Source of the DNA: a virus
Strand: one strand, 5' to 3'
Length of the DNA stretch: 25,961 nucleotides
IMG/VR virus record: IMGVR_UViG_3300030202_002927
Span: 2,468-28,428 of that record
Shown in pieces: positions 12,001 to 17,329 of this stretch. The stretch's first letter is position 1, and the number at the start of each line of letters is the position of its first letter. The notes beneath the pieces are model-generated. The model was not told the origin of the DNA. It was given only the letters and a program-made list of their open reading frames with translations, and did no database searches. Made by a program: the position numbers and the translations under genes.

Positions 12001-12321
12001 GGGTATGCCGGTCTAGGTAACCATATAGTAATTGAAAGAGTTATATTAGAAAAAGGTAAGAGTGGATGGGAACCCGGTAAAGTATCCAGGTATCAATTTG
12101 TATTAGCACACATGAAAGATAAAGAATTTACAACAGAGGTTGTTGGTAACGCTATTAAACAAAGTGTAAAGATTGGTGTTATGGGTAATACTGGAAATTC
12201 TTCAGGTATACACTTACATTATGAAATAAGAAGATTTGTCATAACTGAGTCATTATCAGAAAGAATGCAGTATTTAAATCCAGACAAGTTTAGTAGTGAA
12301 TATTTAAGTGATGTACAATAA
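6085..12321 (+). CDS. Giant baseplate hub protein with C-terminal M23 peptidase
   Basis: The protein has 2078 residues. Residues ~150-230 ('PEVTINFVDVRG', 'FHLPYPVFELTVKGYYG', 'DYNVTANFIG') and ~1778-1838 ('QPTTYFELRYVPMFSGPYLI', 'DVSHTISPNNMETNFTGV') resemble the tube-like domains of baseplate hubs (gp27/gpD type). The C-terminus (~1905-2065) is an M23 (LytM-like) metallopeptidase: H1928 and D1932 in HKGID, H2009 in LAHM, and H2043/H2045 in HLHYE. H1928, D1932 and H2045 would bind zinc; H2009 and H2043 fit the catalytic histidines. It would cut peptide cross-links in host peptidoglycan during entry, like the lysozyme domain of T4 gp5. The middle (~260-1750) is unrecognised apart from a Gly-rich linker at ~1005-1020. 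The overlap with the gp53-like gene supports this start. Confidence 0.8.
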   Translation: MADDIVNGGQNVHTTHVADNLILIDPNKVQTRMGVEDRLVRHEDLVMYVNLTARIIPRSKILVTEGNSDSDVKVDLFAGQINFLKPGGKKSLDSDWTDAFTDPGINKVVRNEEIDDEGSMFISKTIENKTDFHGFGIKNIDIKQNASFIPEVTINFVDVRGMTLFEQGDTASPYTAFFHLPYPVFELTVKGYYGKGVRYQLALTNFNASFDASSGDYNVTANFIGNHVALLNDIKMQQAMIAPYLYPSLGSENASTEESANGLGRNIMNEVYGIYKKLGLIQKDFPNLTIYELTNKVNNFTNKLSQKLTQADLEFTDNQRKYQDKLNDFYNAIFGTQGWISEYLNENGRLLNSTSNGNSISFTAYKLKNVADDGSNLEEAIINAEAKLKMVIEGYKKILSENPTFGKNKGESSVELIDEFKVENQRATANQAKNLQDIDSKGWYVLDVSPISFGGVHASVLKQFEKKYNQKQVEVTEKLNDTFIDVLEFYPSIRNLTAVVMAGVDTYLRVMDKVHTDAYKQKSNPLRVKAVTGPDKAAFQDTKDGLKECFPWPQYYEEDINTRELVLKYPGAAGSLSKTKAMDKKLWPEVGFVEEYTKAMNFRKTEMVFPVTNQKLYLGSAPISVREFPFTTKVYDPLKSKNEILWEILDRAIDFVNYVGVVGFKPTTQKQNMVDVVIQAASNDCKNLQKAIENDYTLNEFFNSNNLNYNGLLQELKNNSREQFLLWKCGHINTPYLNQRNLGNTQNSFGLFASDVVFSTLVDDGPIVKYIDLYTKTKKSGFGLWDTYPYNANNNALPNKLADGEKITQQKFYEINELHIPATSRVYATTNHHLYFTNWNWDVNKQDTFDVTDKTLSELPVIKTFTTKGNWSSFYQTKQNILQQSLTDGINNLSGLKQSISMLNTPWFSNAIYKGVINENTNPNGVGQYAEAAYLYLNSLPITSPLEKVIKDFDGKNQYGAYAGQLIKQLAAYHELPYSFVLKLGSLWWANSAATSPNNSVFGGLGTGDGGGTGEDGNDRCNEWFVDTGQANGQGWYDYTSGGNTLPGLNTEQQTLGLWPRLIDMTHQAITGKKILPNVGSWTPVPDVASNFIGGFTLSLIKETGLHFSKEGIDYDFYTTFVDSSNIGSAGHPDIDPVQNPYYILYPSIGGLVNSDLEYMEENISTAGFDGSARFLWAGAGYGAFDVSVPGKPLQYGAIYGRVPWTNYFKKLQFNQPEQDAWNINFTDDTNNLTQYEDFTELLAIFPKQVLDKFAQEFMNFSSPSNPDGKIVLGQYKNFKSIFKDIMVVLKKDVDEMFPNSNSHTTQQIGETQYKNFIKTTSIFLNQQVVYKHGSVNGFDIVTTFNGAEVSTIEILLQLHKSNQGITANSDPLALKDCMTFPSYDASLYPGGATTPSFVTLISDWIIPTLEVGVNTQFTQSATICFDFFVNFNISPTLVKEFAPILKFYLTLSKQSSSPNTGVSKQNFVSVIDALFKNLNGSVEQYVDTFLKEAAKIDPLAKLRDKQTVNGDDRPEVIADNLKLELYQSFKTFNDKWISGIKVQGESTRYPSPTSNRVITSFNTQFERFLFLDRRNVDIGDEAVVDIYLFAGLDSPFSTEADTSVKQNITSFISQMCSINYFNFIPLPAYVNFYNVENNNTAAQGNALFGTFKEVDITLSSPKYLCQYIGPPSTNLNIKTPTYGYNNDSFITNRTSPNPLLSPVTKDTNLQLNNKVVAFAVDFGIPNQNVFESISLDQTEFPNTSESFKIIEDMGKMASGSKVSTNSLNLFNLYKSRSYKCSVSCMGNALIQPTTYFELRYVPMFSGPYLIIDVSHTISPNNMETNFTGVRVGIPSLPKVTDLLAKLKDTLLKTLPTETKQTETNQLGLDEENLTRTQIDRGSYNDEIDKKEIEKLGIDVMDPVNLSKVVKPTSEQLYNAGRSDGYVHKGIDYSPSPEFEDTKIDVVSPTGGVIKHIASGCVAGIKECGEGPGYAGLGNHIVIERVILEKGKSGWEPGKVSRYQFVLAHMKDKEFTTEVVGNAIKQSVKIGVMGNTGNSSGIHLHYEIRRFVITESLSERMQYLNPDKFSSEYLSDVQ

Positions 12322-12323
12322 AA

Positions 12324-12340
12324 AGAATTTATTTAATTCT
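12324..12340 (+). other. Short AT-rich inverted repeat after the hub gene
   Basis: AGAATT (12324-12329) and AATTCT (12335-12340) can pair around the loop TATTT. The stem has one G-C pair and no following T-run, so a terminator role is doubtful. It begins three bases after the hub stop codon. Confidence 0.2.
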
Positions 12341-12346
12341 AACTAA

Positions 12347-12353
12347 TATTTAT
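12347..12353 (+). promoter_or_regulatory. TATTTAT motif, candidate phage promoter element
   Basis: TATTTAT lies 14 bases before the ATG at 12368. Here it is the left half of the palindrome TATTTATAAATA (12347-12358), so the T4 late promoter sequence TATAAATA also occurs on the + strand at 12351-12358. The role is inferred from its recurrence in other gaps. Confidence 0.4.
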
Positions 12354-12367
12354 AAATAAAAGAAATT

Positions 12368-12610
12368 ATGATTACAGAAAATTTAAAAAACAAATTAGAC
12401 AATTTTTTAGGGAAAAATTCAAACATCGTTGAAAGGTCTTCTTCTGTAGATGGTCAATCTAAAGAGGTTTGTGATTTGGATACAGGTATATGTTATACTG
12501 TAAGAACTAGAGATGGTTTAATAGAAAGAGTAGAAAACGAAACCAGAGTTAATAGAAAGGTCCAAGTAGAATCACCTAACGGGGATGTAAAACAATTATT
12601 AAATGGGTAA
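12368..12610 (+). CDS. Hypothetical protein (80 residues)
   Basis: I do not recognise this small protein. It is charged and begins with a helix (residues 2-16), then a segment with two cysteines (C36 and C41 in 'EVCDLDTGICYTV') followed by alternating hydrophobic and polar residues that suggest beta strands. It contains no membrane segment. The ATG at 12368 is preceded by an A-rich leader without Shine-Dalgarno. Its end overlaps the next gene by eight bases (ATGGGTAA), so the two are probably translated together. The pair stands between the baseplate operon and the terminator at 13401, so it may belong to the structural set, but that is only positional. Confidence 0.65.
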   Translation: MITENLKNKLDNFLGKNSNIVERSSSVDGQSKEVCDLDTGICYTVRTRDGLIERVENETRVNRKVQVESPNGDVKQLLNG

Positions 12611-13379
12611 TTTAGAAAAAGAACTATTAGAAGAATTAAAAAGATTTAATCAAATCGGGTATAATTCTAAAAACCTTAATGAACAAAACATGGGTGGTTT
12701 TGGTAATTTAGGTATGGGAAGTCATGTGGATAGAATATTAGGTAAATCAGAATTGGGTGAACAAGAAGAACCAGAAACGGACGTTGATACAGAAGAAGAT
12801 TCTTTACCACCACTAGGACAAATGCCTCCATCATTTGATGAAGTTGAAATTGGTGATGTAGAAGGTGCTGAAGGTGATAGTTTAACCCCACCACCCGCTC
12901 CACCCGCTCCACCGGCAGCAGGTGCAGACCCAACTCAAACAGCAGCTCCTTCAGGTGACGATTTAGTGCCAGCAGATGGAGAAGGTGACGGTGACACCAC
13001 AGAGGTTGATGTTACAGATATAGTAACTAAACAAGAAGGTTTGGAGAAAACATCTGGAGAAACAAATCAAAAGTTAGATACTTTAATGGATATGTTAACC
13101 GGTATGGAAGAAAAATTAAGTGGTATGGATGATTTAATGGCACAAATAGAAGACATAGAAAGCCAAATAGAAAAATTCAGACCAAAGACACAAGAAGAAA
13201 AAGTAGAATTGAGAAAGTTAGATTCTGGACCGTATAATCAAAGTCTAGTAGATTTTTGGGATGATAGTCAAGATAAATTTGAAGCACAAGGAAAACAAGA
13301 ATATATTCTTACACCAGAAGATGTAGATAATTTTTCTGATACGGAGATAAAAAAGAGTTTTGACGCTTCAGACTACTAA
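12603..13379 (+). CDS. Acidic, proline-rich protein with coiled coil (258 residues)
   Basis: No known family is recognised. Residues 1-40 are helical and basic/acidic mixed. Residues ~50-140 are highly acidic and disordered, with a Pro/Ala tract ('PPPAPPAPPAAGA', ~95-107). Residues ~150-195 form a likely coiled coil ('LDTLMDMLTGMEEKLSG' and the following Met/Leu/Glu heptads). The C-terminal ~60 residues look folded and contain 'LDSGPYNQSLVDFWDD' and 'YILTPEDVDNF'. The layout of an acidic linker and a coiled coil resembles phage scaffold, decoration or other virion-associated proteins, but nothing identifies it. It overlaps the upstream gene by eight bases and is followed 21 bases later by a strong terminator, so it ends its transcription unit. 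Confidence 0.7.
   Translation: MGNLEKELLEELKRFNQIGYNSKNLNEQNMGGFGNLGMGSHVDRILGKSELGEQEEPETDVDTEEDSLPPLGQMPPSFDEVEIGDVEGAEGDSLTPPPAPPAPPAAGADPTQTAAPSGDDLVPADGEGDGDTTEVDVTDIVTKQEGLEKTSGETNQKLDTLMDMLTGMEEKLSGMDDLMAQIEDIESQIEKFRPKTQEEKVELRKLDSGPYNQSLVDFWDDSQDKFEAQGKQEYILTPEDVDNFSDTEIKKSFDASDY
12891..12917 (+). repeat. Three 9-base tandem repeats coding Pro-Pro-Ala
   Basis: CCACCCGCT occurs twice in a row, followed by the diverged copy CCACCGGCA. All three encode Pro-Pro-Ala inside the acidic linker of the 12603 gene. The C-rich codons stand out against the AT-rich surroundings. The copy number of such a repeat may vary by slippage. Confidence 0.7.
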
Positions 13380-13400
13380 AAAATAAAACATATTATATCT

Positions 13401-13424
13401 AAAGCCCTACCAAGGGCTTTTTTT
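13401..13424 (+). terminator. Rho-independent terminator
   Basis: AAAGCCCT (13401-13408) pairs perfectly with AGGGCTTT (13413-13420) around the loop ACCA, and a run of seven T residues covers 13418-13424. It is the only strong GC-stemmed hairpin with a T-run that I found between genes. It ends the unit carrying the 12368 and 12603 genes and separates the structural genes from the replication genes. Confidence 0.9.
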
Positions 13425-13448
13425 ATTCAATTATATATTATAGGATAA

Positions 13449-13479
13449 TTGACAACCTCAAATAAGTGTTATATATTTA
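13449..13479 (+). promoter_or_regulatory. Promoter for the replication block
   Basis: TTGACA (13449-13454), a 17-base spacer and TATATT (13472-13477) match a sigma-70 type promoter. The same bases also fit the Bacteroidota pattern: TTG at 13449-13451, 20 bases, then TATATTTA (13472-13479) against the consensus TAnnTTTG, with only the last base different. It lies just after the terminator and about 38 bases before the ATG of the ssDNA-binding protein. The position suggests host RNA polymerase starts the replication genes here. Confidence 0.65.
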
Positions 13480-13517
13480 CTCCAAAGAAATTAATTATTA
13501 AAAAAAAATAAAAAGAA

Positions 13518-14384
13518 ATGAGTTCATTAGACGCTGTATTAGCCCAATACGAAAAAAACAAACAAGCGACATCTTCTAAACCAAGAATGTCAGACGAAGA
13601 TAGACTAAAACAATATTTCACTATCGCACTACCTAAAGGTGTTAAACAAGGTGAAAAAAGAATTAGAATACTACCAACAACAGATGGTAGCTCTCCATTT
13701 AAAGAAGTGTTTTTCCACAATACACAAGTACAAGGTAGATGGATGAAAATTTATGACCCAGGTAAAGACTCCACAGGTAAACCAACAGGAGAAAGAAGTC
13801 CACTAAACGAAGTGGAAGAAGCACTTAAATTAGCTGGTGACGAACAATCAAAAGAACTAGCAAGACAATATCGTTCACAAAAATTTTATATAGTAAAAGT
13901 TATTGATAGAGATAAGGAAGAGGATGGTGTTAAGTTTTGGAGATTTAAACATAATTGGAAAGGTGACGGACCAATCGATAAAATTATCCCTATTTGGAGA
14001 AATAAAGGTGATGTTACGGATATTAATGAAGGTAGAGATTTAATCCTTATTTTACAAGCAGTACCATTACCAGGTGGGAGAGGAGAATACACAACAGTAT
14101 CTTCTGTTATGTATGAAGACCCAGGTAAGTTATCTAATGATGAGTCACAAACTAAAGATTGGACTTCTAATGAAAAAACTTGGAAAGACGTATACTCTCA
14201 AAAACCGGTTGAGTATTTAGAAGCTATATCTAAAGGTTTGGACCCAGTATGGGATAGTGAATTAAAAAAATACACTTACGATGACCCAAACGCTAAAACA
14301 AATAGTACTGTTGATATGAGTTCATCTAACAATACTGTAGACCCACAAGCAAACGAGAAAGTAGACGAAGATTTACCATTTTAA
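13518..14384 (+). CDS. Single-stranded DNA-binding protein, gp32-like
   Basis: The protein has 288 residues. It would coat single-stranded DNA during replication and recombination and organise the recombinase and helicase encoded downstream. The central region (~45-185) follows the gp32 pattern: 'KRIRILPTTDG', 'FHNTQVQGRWMKIYDPG', then 'QKFYIVKVIDRD' and 'KFWRFKHNW'. The N-terminal ~20 residues may serve cooperative self-binding as in gp32. Unlike T4 gp32, it has no cysteine at all, so the zinc finger is absent. The C-terminal tail is Ser/Asn-rich and ends acidic in DEDLPF, much like the tip of bacterial SSB (DDDIPF). It is the first gene after the terminator and promoter at 13401-13479, with an A-rich leader, which suggests strong expression. 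Confidence 0.8.
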   Translation: MSSLDAVLAQYEKNKQATSSKPRMSDEDRLKQYFTIALPKGVKQGEKRIRILPTTDGSSPFKEVFFHNTQVQGRWMKIYDPGKDSTGKPTGERSPLNEVEEALKLAGDEQSKELARQYRSQKFYIVKVIDRDKEEDGVKFWRFKHNWKGDGPIDKIIPIWRNKGDVTDINEGRDLILILQAVPLPGGRGEYTTVSSVMYEDPGKLSNDESQTKDWTSNEKTWKDVYSQKPVEYLEAISKGLDPVWDSELKKYTYDDPNAKTNSTVDMSSSNNTVDPQANEKVDEDLPF

Positions 14385-14395
14385 ATTTTTAACAA

Positions 14396-15400
14396 ATGGC
14401 ATTAAAGAAAAGAAGTTTTTCAGACATAAAGAGTAAATTCTCTAAAAAGGCTAAATTTAAATCAGACAAATTTTTTGACCTAGGACCGGCATTCCTTGAC
14501 GCAACAGGAATACCAGGTCCAGCTATGGGTCATTTACAGATGTTTTTAGGACATTCAGATACTGGTAAAACAACAGCACTAATTAAAACAGCTGTAGACG
14601 CTCAGAAAAAGGGTGTATTACCAGTAATAATAATAACTGAACAAAAATGGGGGTTTAATTACGCTAAGTTGTTAGGTTTTGATTGTGAAGAAGTAGTAGA
14701 CGAAAGTACAGGTGAAATAGATTGGGAAGGATTTTTCTTATTTAATAACGACTTTGAGTATATAGAACAGATTACTGATTATATAAATTCCTTATTAGAC
14801 GCACAAGAAAAAGGTGAGTTGGATTATGATTTATTGTTTTTATGGGATTCTGTAGGGTCAATACCATGTAAAATGACATTTGACGGAAAAGGTGGTAAGA
14901 TGCACAACGCTGCCGTATTTGCTGATAAAATAGGAATGGGAATCAACCAAAGAATAGGTAAGTCTAGAAGAGAAGATTCAAAATATACAAATACACTAGT
15001 AGTTGTAAACCAACCCTGGGTAGAGTTACCAGACAATCCTTTTGGTCAACCTAAAATTAAGGCAAAAGGTGGGGAGGCTTTATGGTTAAATTCTACACTA
15101 GTATTTAGGTTCGGAAATCAAAAAAATGCGGGAACCACAAACATTTCAGCTGTTAAAGAAAAAAGAAAAGTTAAATTCGCAACAAGAACTAAAATAACTA
15201 TAATGAAAAATCACGTTAATGGTTTAGGTTACGAAGATGGTAAAATATTAATAACACCACACGGTTTTTTAGCCGGTAAAGAAACTTCAGAAGAAAAGAA
15301 ATCAATAGAAAAATACAAACAAGAATACGCTACCTTTTGGTCAGAACAATTAGGTATTGGTGGTGAATTCAATACAAAAGAAGAAAAAGAAAATGAGTGA
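14396..15400 (+). CDS. uvsX: UvsX/RecA-type recombinase
   Basis: The protein has 334 residues. It would form filaments on ssDNA and catalyse homologous pairing and strand exchange, which feeds recombination-dependent replication in T4-like phages. Walker A is GHSDTGKTT at 52-60 (K58, T59). The Walker B-type strand reads 'LLFLWDSVGSIP' near residue 150. 'NTLVVVNQPW' near 200 and 'KAKGGEALWLNSTLVFRF' near 220-240 match the RecA-core strand and L2-like region. The N-terminus is basic (residues 4-25), and the C-terminus is acidic and lysine-rich. The gene starts 11 bases after the ssDNA-binding protein, the usual partner of UvsX, and overlaps the next gene by eight bases. UvsX is preferred over bacterial RecA because of size, context and the divergent core. 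Confidence 0.8.
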   Translation: MALKKRSFSDIKSKFSKKAKFKSDKFFDLGPAFLDATGIPGPAMGHLQMFLGHSDTGKTTALIKTAVDAQKKGVLPVIIITEQKWGFNYAKLLGFDCEEVVDESTGEIDWEGFFLFNNDFEYIEQITDYINSLLDAQEKGELDYDLLFLWDSVGSIPCKMTFDGKGGKMHNAAVFADKIGMGINQRIGKSRREDSKYTNTLVVVNQPWVELPDNPFGQPKIKAKGGEALWLNSTLVFRFGNQKNAGTTNISAVKEKRKVKFATRTKITIMKNHVNGLGYEDGKILITPHGFLAGKETSEEKKSIEKYKQEYATFWSEQLGIGGEFNTKEEKENE

Positions 15401-15827
15401 AATAAAATTAGGTAGTAAAGTTAAGGTACATTATGTTGGTAAGTTAAAAGATGGTAAACAATTTGACAGTTCTTTAGAAAGAAAAGAACCACTTGAATTT
15501 ACCATTGGTGATGAGAGAATGTTAATAGATTTTGAAAATACTGTAAGAACAATGAAAGTAGGAGAAAAGAAATCAGTTGACATACCCAAAGATAAAGCTT
15601 ACGGTGAGATTAAATCAGAAGCTGAAATAAAAGTACCAAGAGCGGATTTTCCAGAAGACTTTAGATATATAATTGACGAAAGAATCCAAGGAAAAACTAA
15701 AAATGGTGAAGGTGCTCAAGCAACAATAGTAGAAGTTACCAAAGATGAGGTAACTTTAGATATGAACCATCCATTAGCTGGTCACGACTTAAATTTTGAA
15801 ATTGAACTTTTAGAAATAGAAAAATAG
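15393..15827 (+). CDS. FKBP-type peptidyl-prolyl isomerase, SlyD-like
   Basis: With the ATG at 15393 the protein has 144 residues; an earlier GTG in frame would run deep into the recombinase gene and is unlikely. The FKBP half-domain is at 1-70 ('VKVHYVGKLKDGKQFDSS', 'EFTIGDERMLIDFENTVRTM', 'VGEKKSVDIPKDKAYG'). An inserted chaperone (IF) domain spans ~72-122, and the typical end 'NHPLAGHDLNFEIELLEI' is at 125-142. This is the SlyD/FkpB layout. It should catalyse cis-trans isomerisation at proline bonds and help proteins fold in the cytoplasm. The His-rich metal-binding tail of E. coli SlyD is missing. Phage copies are unusual. The start overlaps the recombinase stop (ATGAGTGA), implying coupled translation and perhaps a client among the replication proteins. 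Confidence 0.85.
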   Translation: MSEIKLGSKVKVHYVGKLKDGKQFDSSLERKEPLEFTIGDERMLIDFENTVRTMKVGEKKSVDIPKDKAYGEIKSEAEIKVPRADFPEDFRYIIDERIQGKTKNGEGAQATIVEVTKDEVTLDMNHPLAGHDLNFEIELLEIEK

Positions 15828-15852
15828 TGTTTAACCCCATAATTAAAATAAA

Positions 15853-16863
15853 TTGACTCAAACTCTTCTAGTTGACGGAAACTCGTTACTACAGTTAGGA
15901 TTTCATGGATTAAAAAATTTTCAAGATAGAAATAAAAATCTTGGAGCTGTATTCTATTTTTTAAATACCATAAAAAAATTAATAACAGAACATATATTTA
16001 ATAAAGTTGTAGTTACTTGGGACGGACCAAAAAATTATCAGAGTAGAAGGGATGTTTATGAGAGTTATAAGATAAAAAGAACAAATAAGAGATTAAATGA
16101 CGAACAAACAGAATCGTTATATGCACAAAAAGTAAGAATACAACAATATCTAGAAGAAATCTTTATAAGACAATGTGAGTTTGGTGGCTACGAAGCGGAC
16201 GATTGTATAGCTTTTTATTGTTCAAATAGCCTTGATGAAGAAATAACAATTTTGTCTAACGATAGAGACTTAACACAACTAGTAACAGATGGGGTTAGTT
16301 TGAAACTTTTAAACAACCCTGATATCATTAAAAAGGGTGATAAAATTAGATTCGAAAAACATTTTATTCCAGTAGAAAATATAAAGGTCATTAAAATTAT
16401 ATGTGGAGATTCTTCTGATGATATAAGTGGTATAAAGGGAGTTGGAATAAAAACAGTTATAAATACAGTACCTGAAATATTAGAAAAAAATATAAATCTT
16501 GAATATTTTTTAAATAAATGTCGAGACAAGTACCTTAATGGTGAAAGTAATTTCAGAGTTAACAACATAATAAAAGGAATCACTAAAGAAGGTGAGTTAG
16601 GAAAGGATTTCTTTGAAAGAAATAAATTTTTGGTAGACCTAAGTAATACAATACTACCAAAAGAATCTCAAGAAGAGATTAAAGGACTTATAAGTGAAAA
16701 TATGGACCCAGAAGGTCGTTCATATAAAAACTTATTAAGAATGATGATGGAAGACGGTTTATTTAATTTTATTGGAAATTCCGATAAATCTTTTTTAAAT
16801 TTTACTGAACCATTTTTAACATTAACAAGAATAGAAAAAAATAAATTTAAAAAAATTTTATAA
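15853..16863 (+). CDS. 5'-3' exonuclease / RNase H (FEN family)
   Basis: The protein has 336 residues and the PIN/FEN fold of T4 RNase H and polymerase I 5'-nucleases. It would remove RNA primers and 5' flaps. The metal-binding acidic residues are visible in order: D8 ('LLVDGNSLLQ'), D57 ('VTWDGP'), E114/D116/D117 ('GYEADD'), D137/D139 ('SNDRDL') and D186/D189 ('CGDSSDD'). The helix-hairpin-helix motif 'GIKGVGIKT' at 193-201 binds DNA. The Arg/Lys-rich region 65-80 ('SRRDVYESYKIKRTNKR') fits the helical arch. The start is TTG: an in-frame TAA lies three codons upstream and no ATG occurs before the catalytic D8. The nuclease lies between the FKBP gene and a small unknown gene, which ends before the helicase. 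Confidence 0.85.
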   Translation: MTQTLLVDGNSLLQLGFHGLKNFQDRNKNLGAVFYFLNTIKKLITEHIFNKVVVTWDGPKNYQSRRDVYESYKIKRTNKRLNDEQTESLYAQKVRIQQYLEEIFIRQCEFGGYEADDCIAFYCSNSLDEEITILSNDRDLTQLVTDGVSLKLLNNPDIIKKGDKIRFEKHFIPVENIKVIKIICGDSSDDISGIKGVGIKTVINTVPEILEKNINLEYFLNKCRDKYLNGESNFRVNNIIKGITKEGELGKDFFERNKFLVDLSNTILPKESQEEIKGLISENMDPEGRSYKNLLRMMMEDGLFNFIGNSDKSFLNFTEPFLTLTRIEKNKFKKIL

Positions 16864-16864
16864 G

Positions 16865-17293
16865 ATGAAAAAATTTGAAGAAAAAGAAAAATTTGAATTC
16901 GTACTGTCAATAAATGAGAACATAATATGTCAAAGATTTTTTACAGTAAAGAATCACAATCCAAAAACGGTAAAGTCACTAGACCTATATTATACGGTTC
17001 GTGACATAAAAGATATTATAAATCAAAAATTAATTTTAAAAACTATAGATATTGTGGATGAATTTTTTAAGGAAGATATGTCAAAATTACAGGAAGAAAC
17101 TAATAGTTTTACGATAATCATTAAAAAGGGTAGTAGAGTAATTATGGAAAGAATATTCTCTGCCGACCTATACCCACCGAAAGTTAGATTTTCTGTGGAT
17201 ATTAGACCACAAATTTCTTATATTTTAAGAGAGTTAACTGACGTTTTGTCAGACAGAAATCCAGATAGTTACTACCTAGATAAACAACTTTAA
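16865..17293 (+). CDS. Hypothetical protein between nuclease and helicase (142 residues)
   Basis: I do not recognise this protein with certainty. It is Lys/Ile/Asp-rich and reads as two beta-rich halves around a helical middle. The first half has 'FEFVLSINENIICQRFFTV', the middle (~40-75) is amphipathic helix, and the second half has 'FTIIIKKGSRVIMERIF' and 'PPKVRFSVDIRPQISYILREL'. The halves look alike ('ENIICQRFF' and 'SRVIMERIF'), so it may be an internal duplication of a small fold. It starts one base after the nuclease stop and ends before a 36-base gap and the helicase. A role in replication is suggested only by this position; a helicase loader is one possibility that the sequence does not show. 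Confidence 0.65.
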   Translation: MKKFEEKEKFEFVLSINENIICQRFFTVKNHNPKTVKSLDLYYTVRDIKDIINQKLILKTIDIVDEFFKEDMSKLQEETNSFTIIIKKGSRVIMERIFSADLYPPKVRFSVDIRPQISYILRELTDVLSDRNPDSYYLDKQL

Positions 17294-17311
17294 ATACTAA
17301 TTTTAGTATTT
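17292..17311 (+). other. Perfect AT-rich inverted repeat at the end of the 16865 gene
   Basis: AAATACTAA (17292-17300) is the exact reverse complement of TTAGTATTT (17303-17311), with two bases between. A TTTTT run follows at 17313-17317. It starts inside the stop codon of the preceding gene. It could be a weak terminator or RNA processing site, but the stem has only one G-C pair. It overlaps the TATTTAT motif at 17307-17313. Confidence 0.35.
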
Positions 17312-17313
17312 AT
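17307..17313 (+). promoter_or_regulatory. TATTTAT motif, candidate phage promoter element
   Basis: TATTTAT lies 16 bases before the helicase ATG at 17330. It shares the flanking base pattern TAGTATTTAT with the site before the gp25-like gene (CAGTATTTAT). The role is inferred from its recurrence in other gaps. Confidence 0.4.
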
Positions 17314-17329
17314 TTTTAAATAACCTTAT

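Noticed and set aside
15357-15392. Upstream extension of the FKBP gene to a GTG at 15357
   Set aside because: It would add a lysine-rich stretch that is simply the recombinase C-terminus in another frame; the ATG at 15393 matches the usual FKBP N-terminus.
16215-16583. 122-codon open frame on the - strand, hydrophobic
   Set aside because: It covers the catalytic part of the 5'-nuclease on the + strand; the apparent hydrophobic character comes from reversed Lys/Asn-rich codons.
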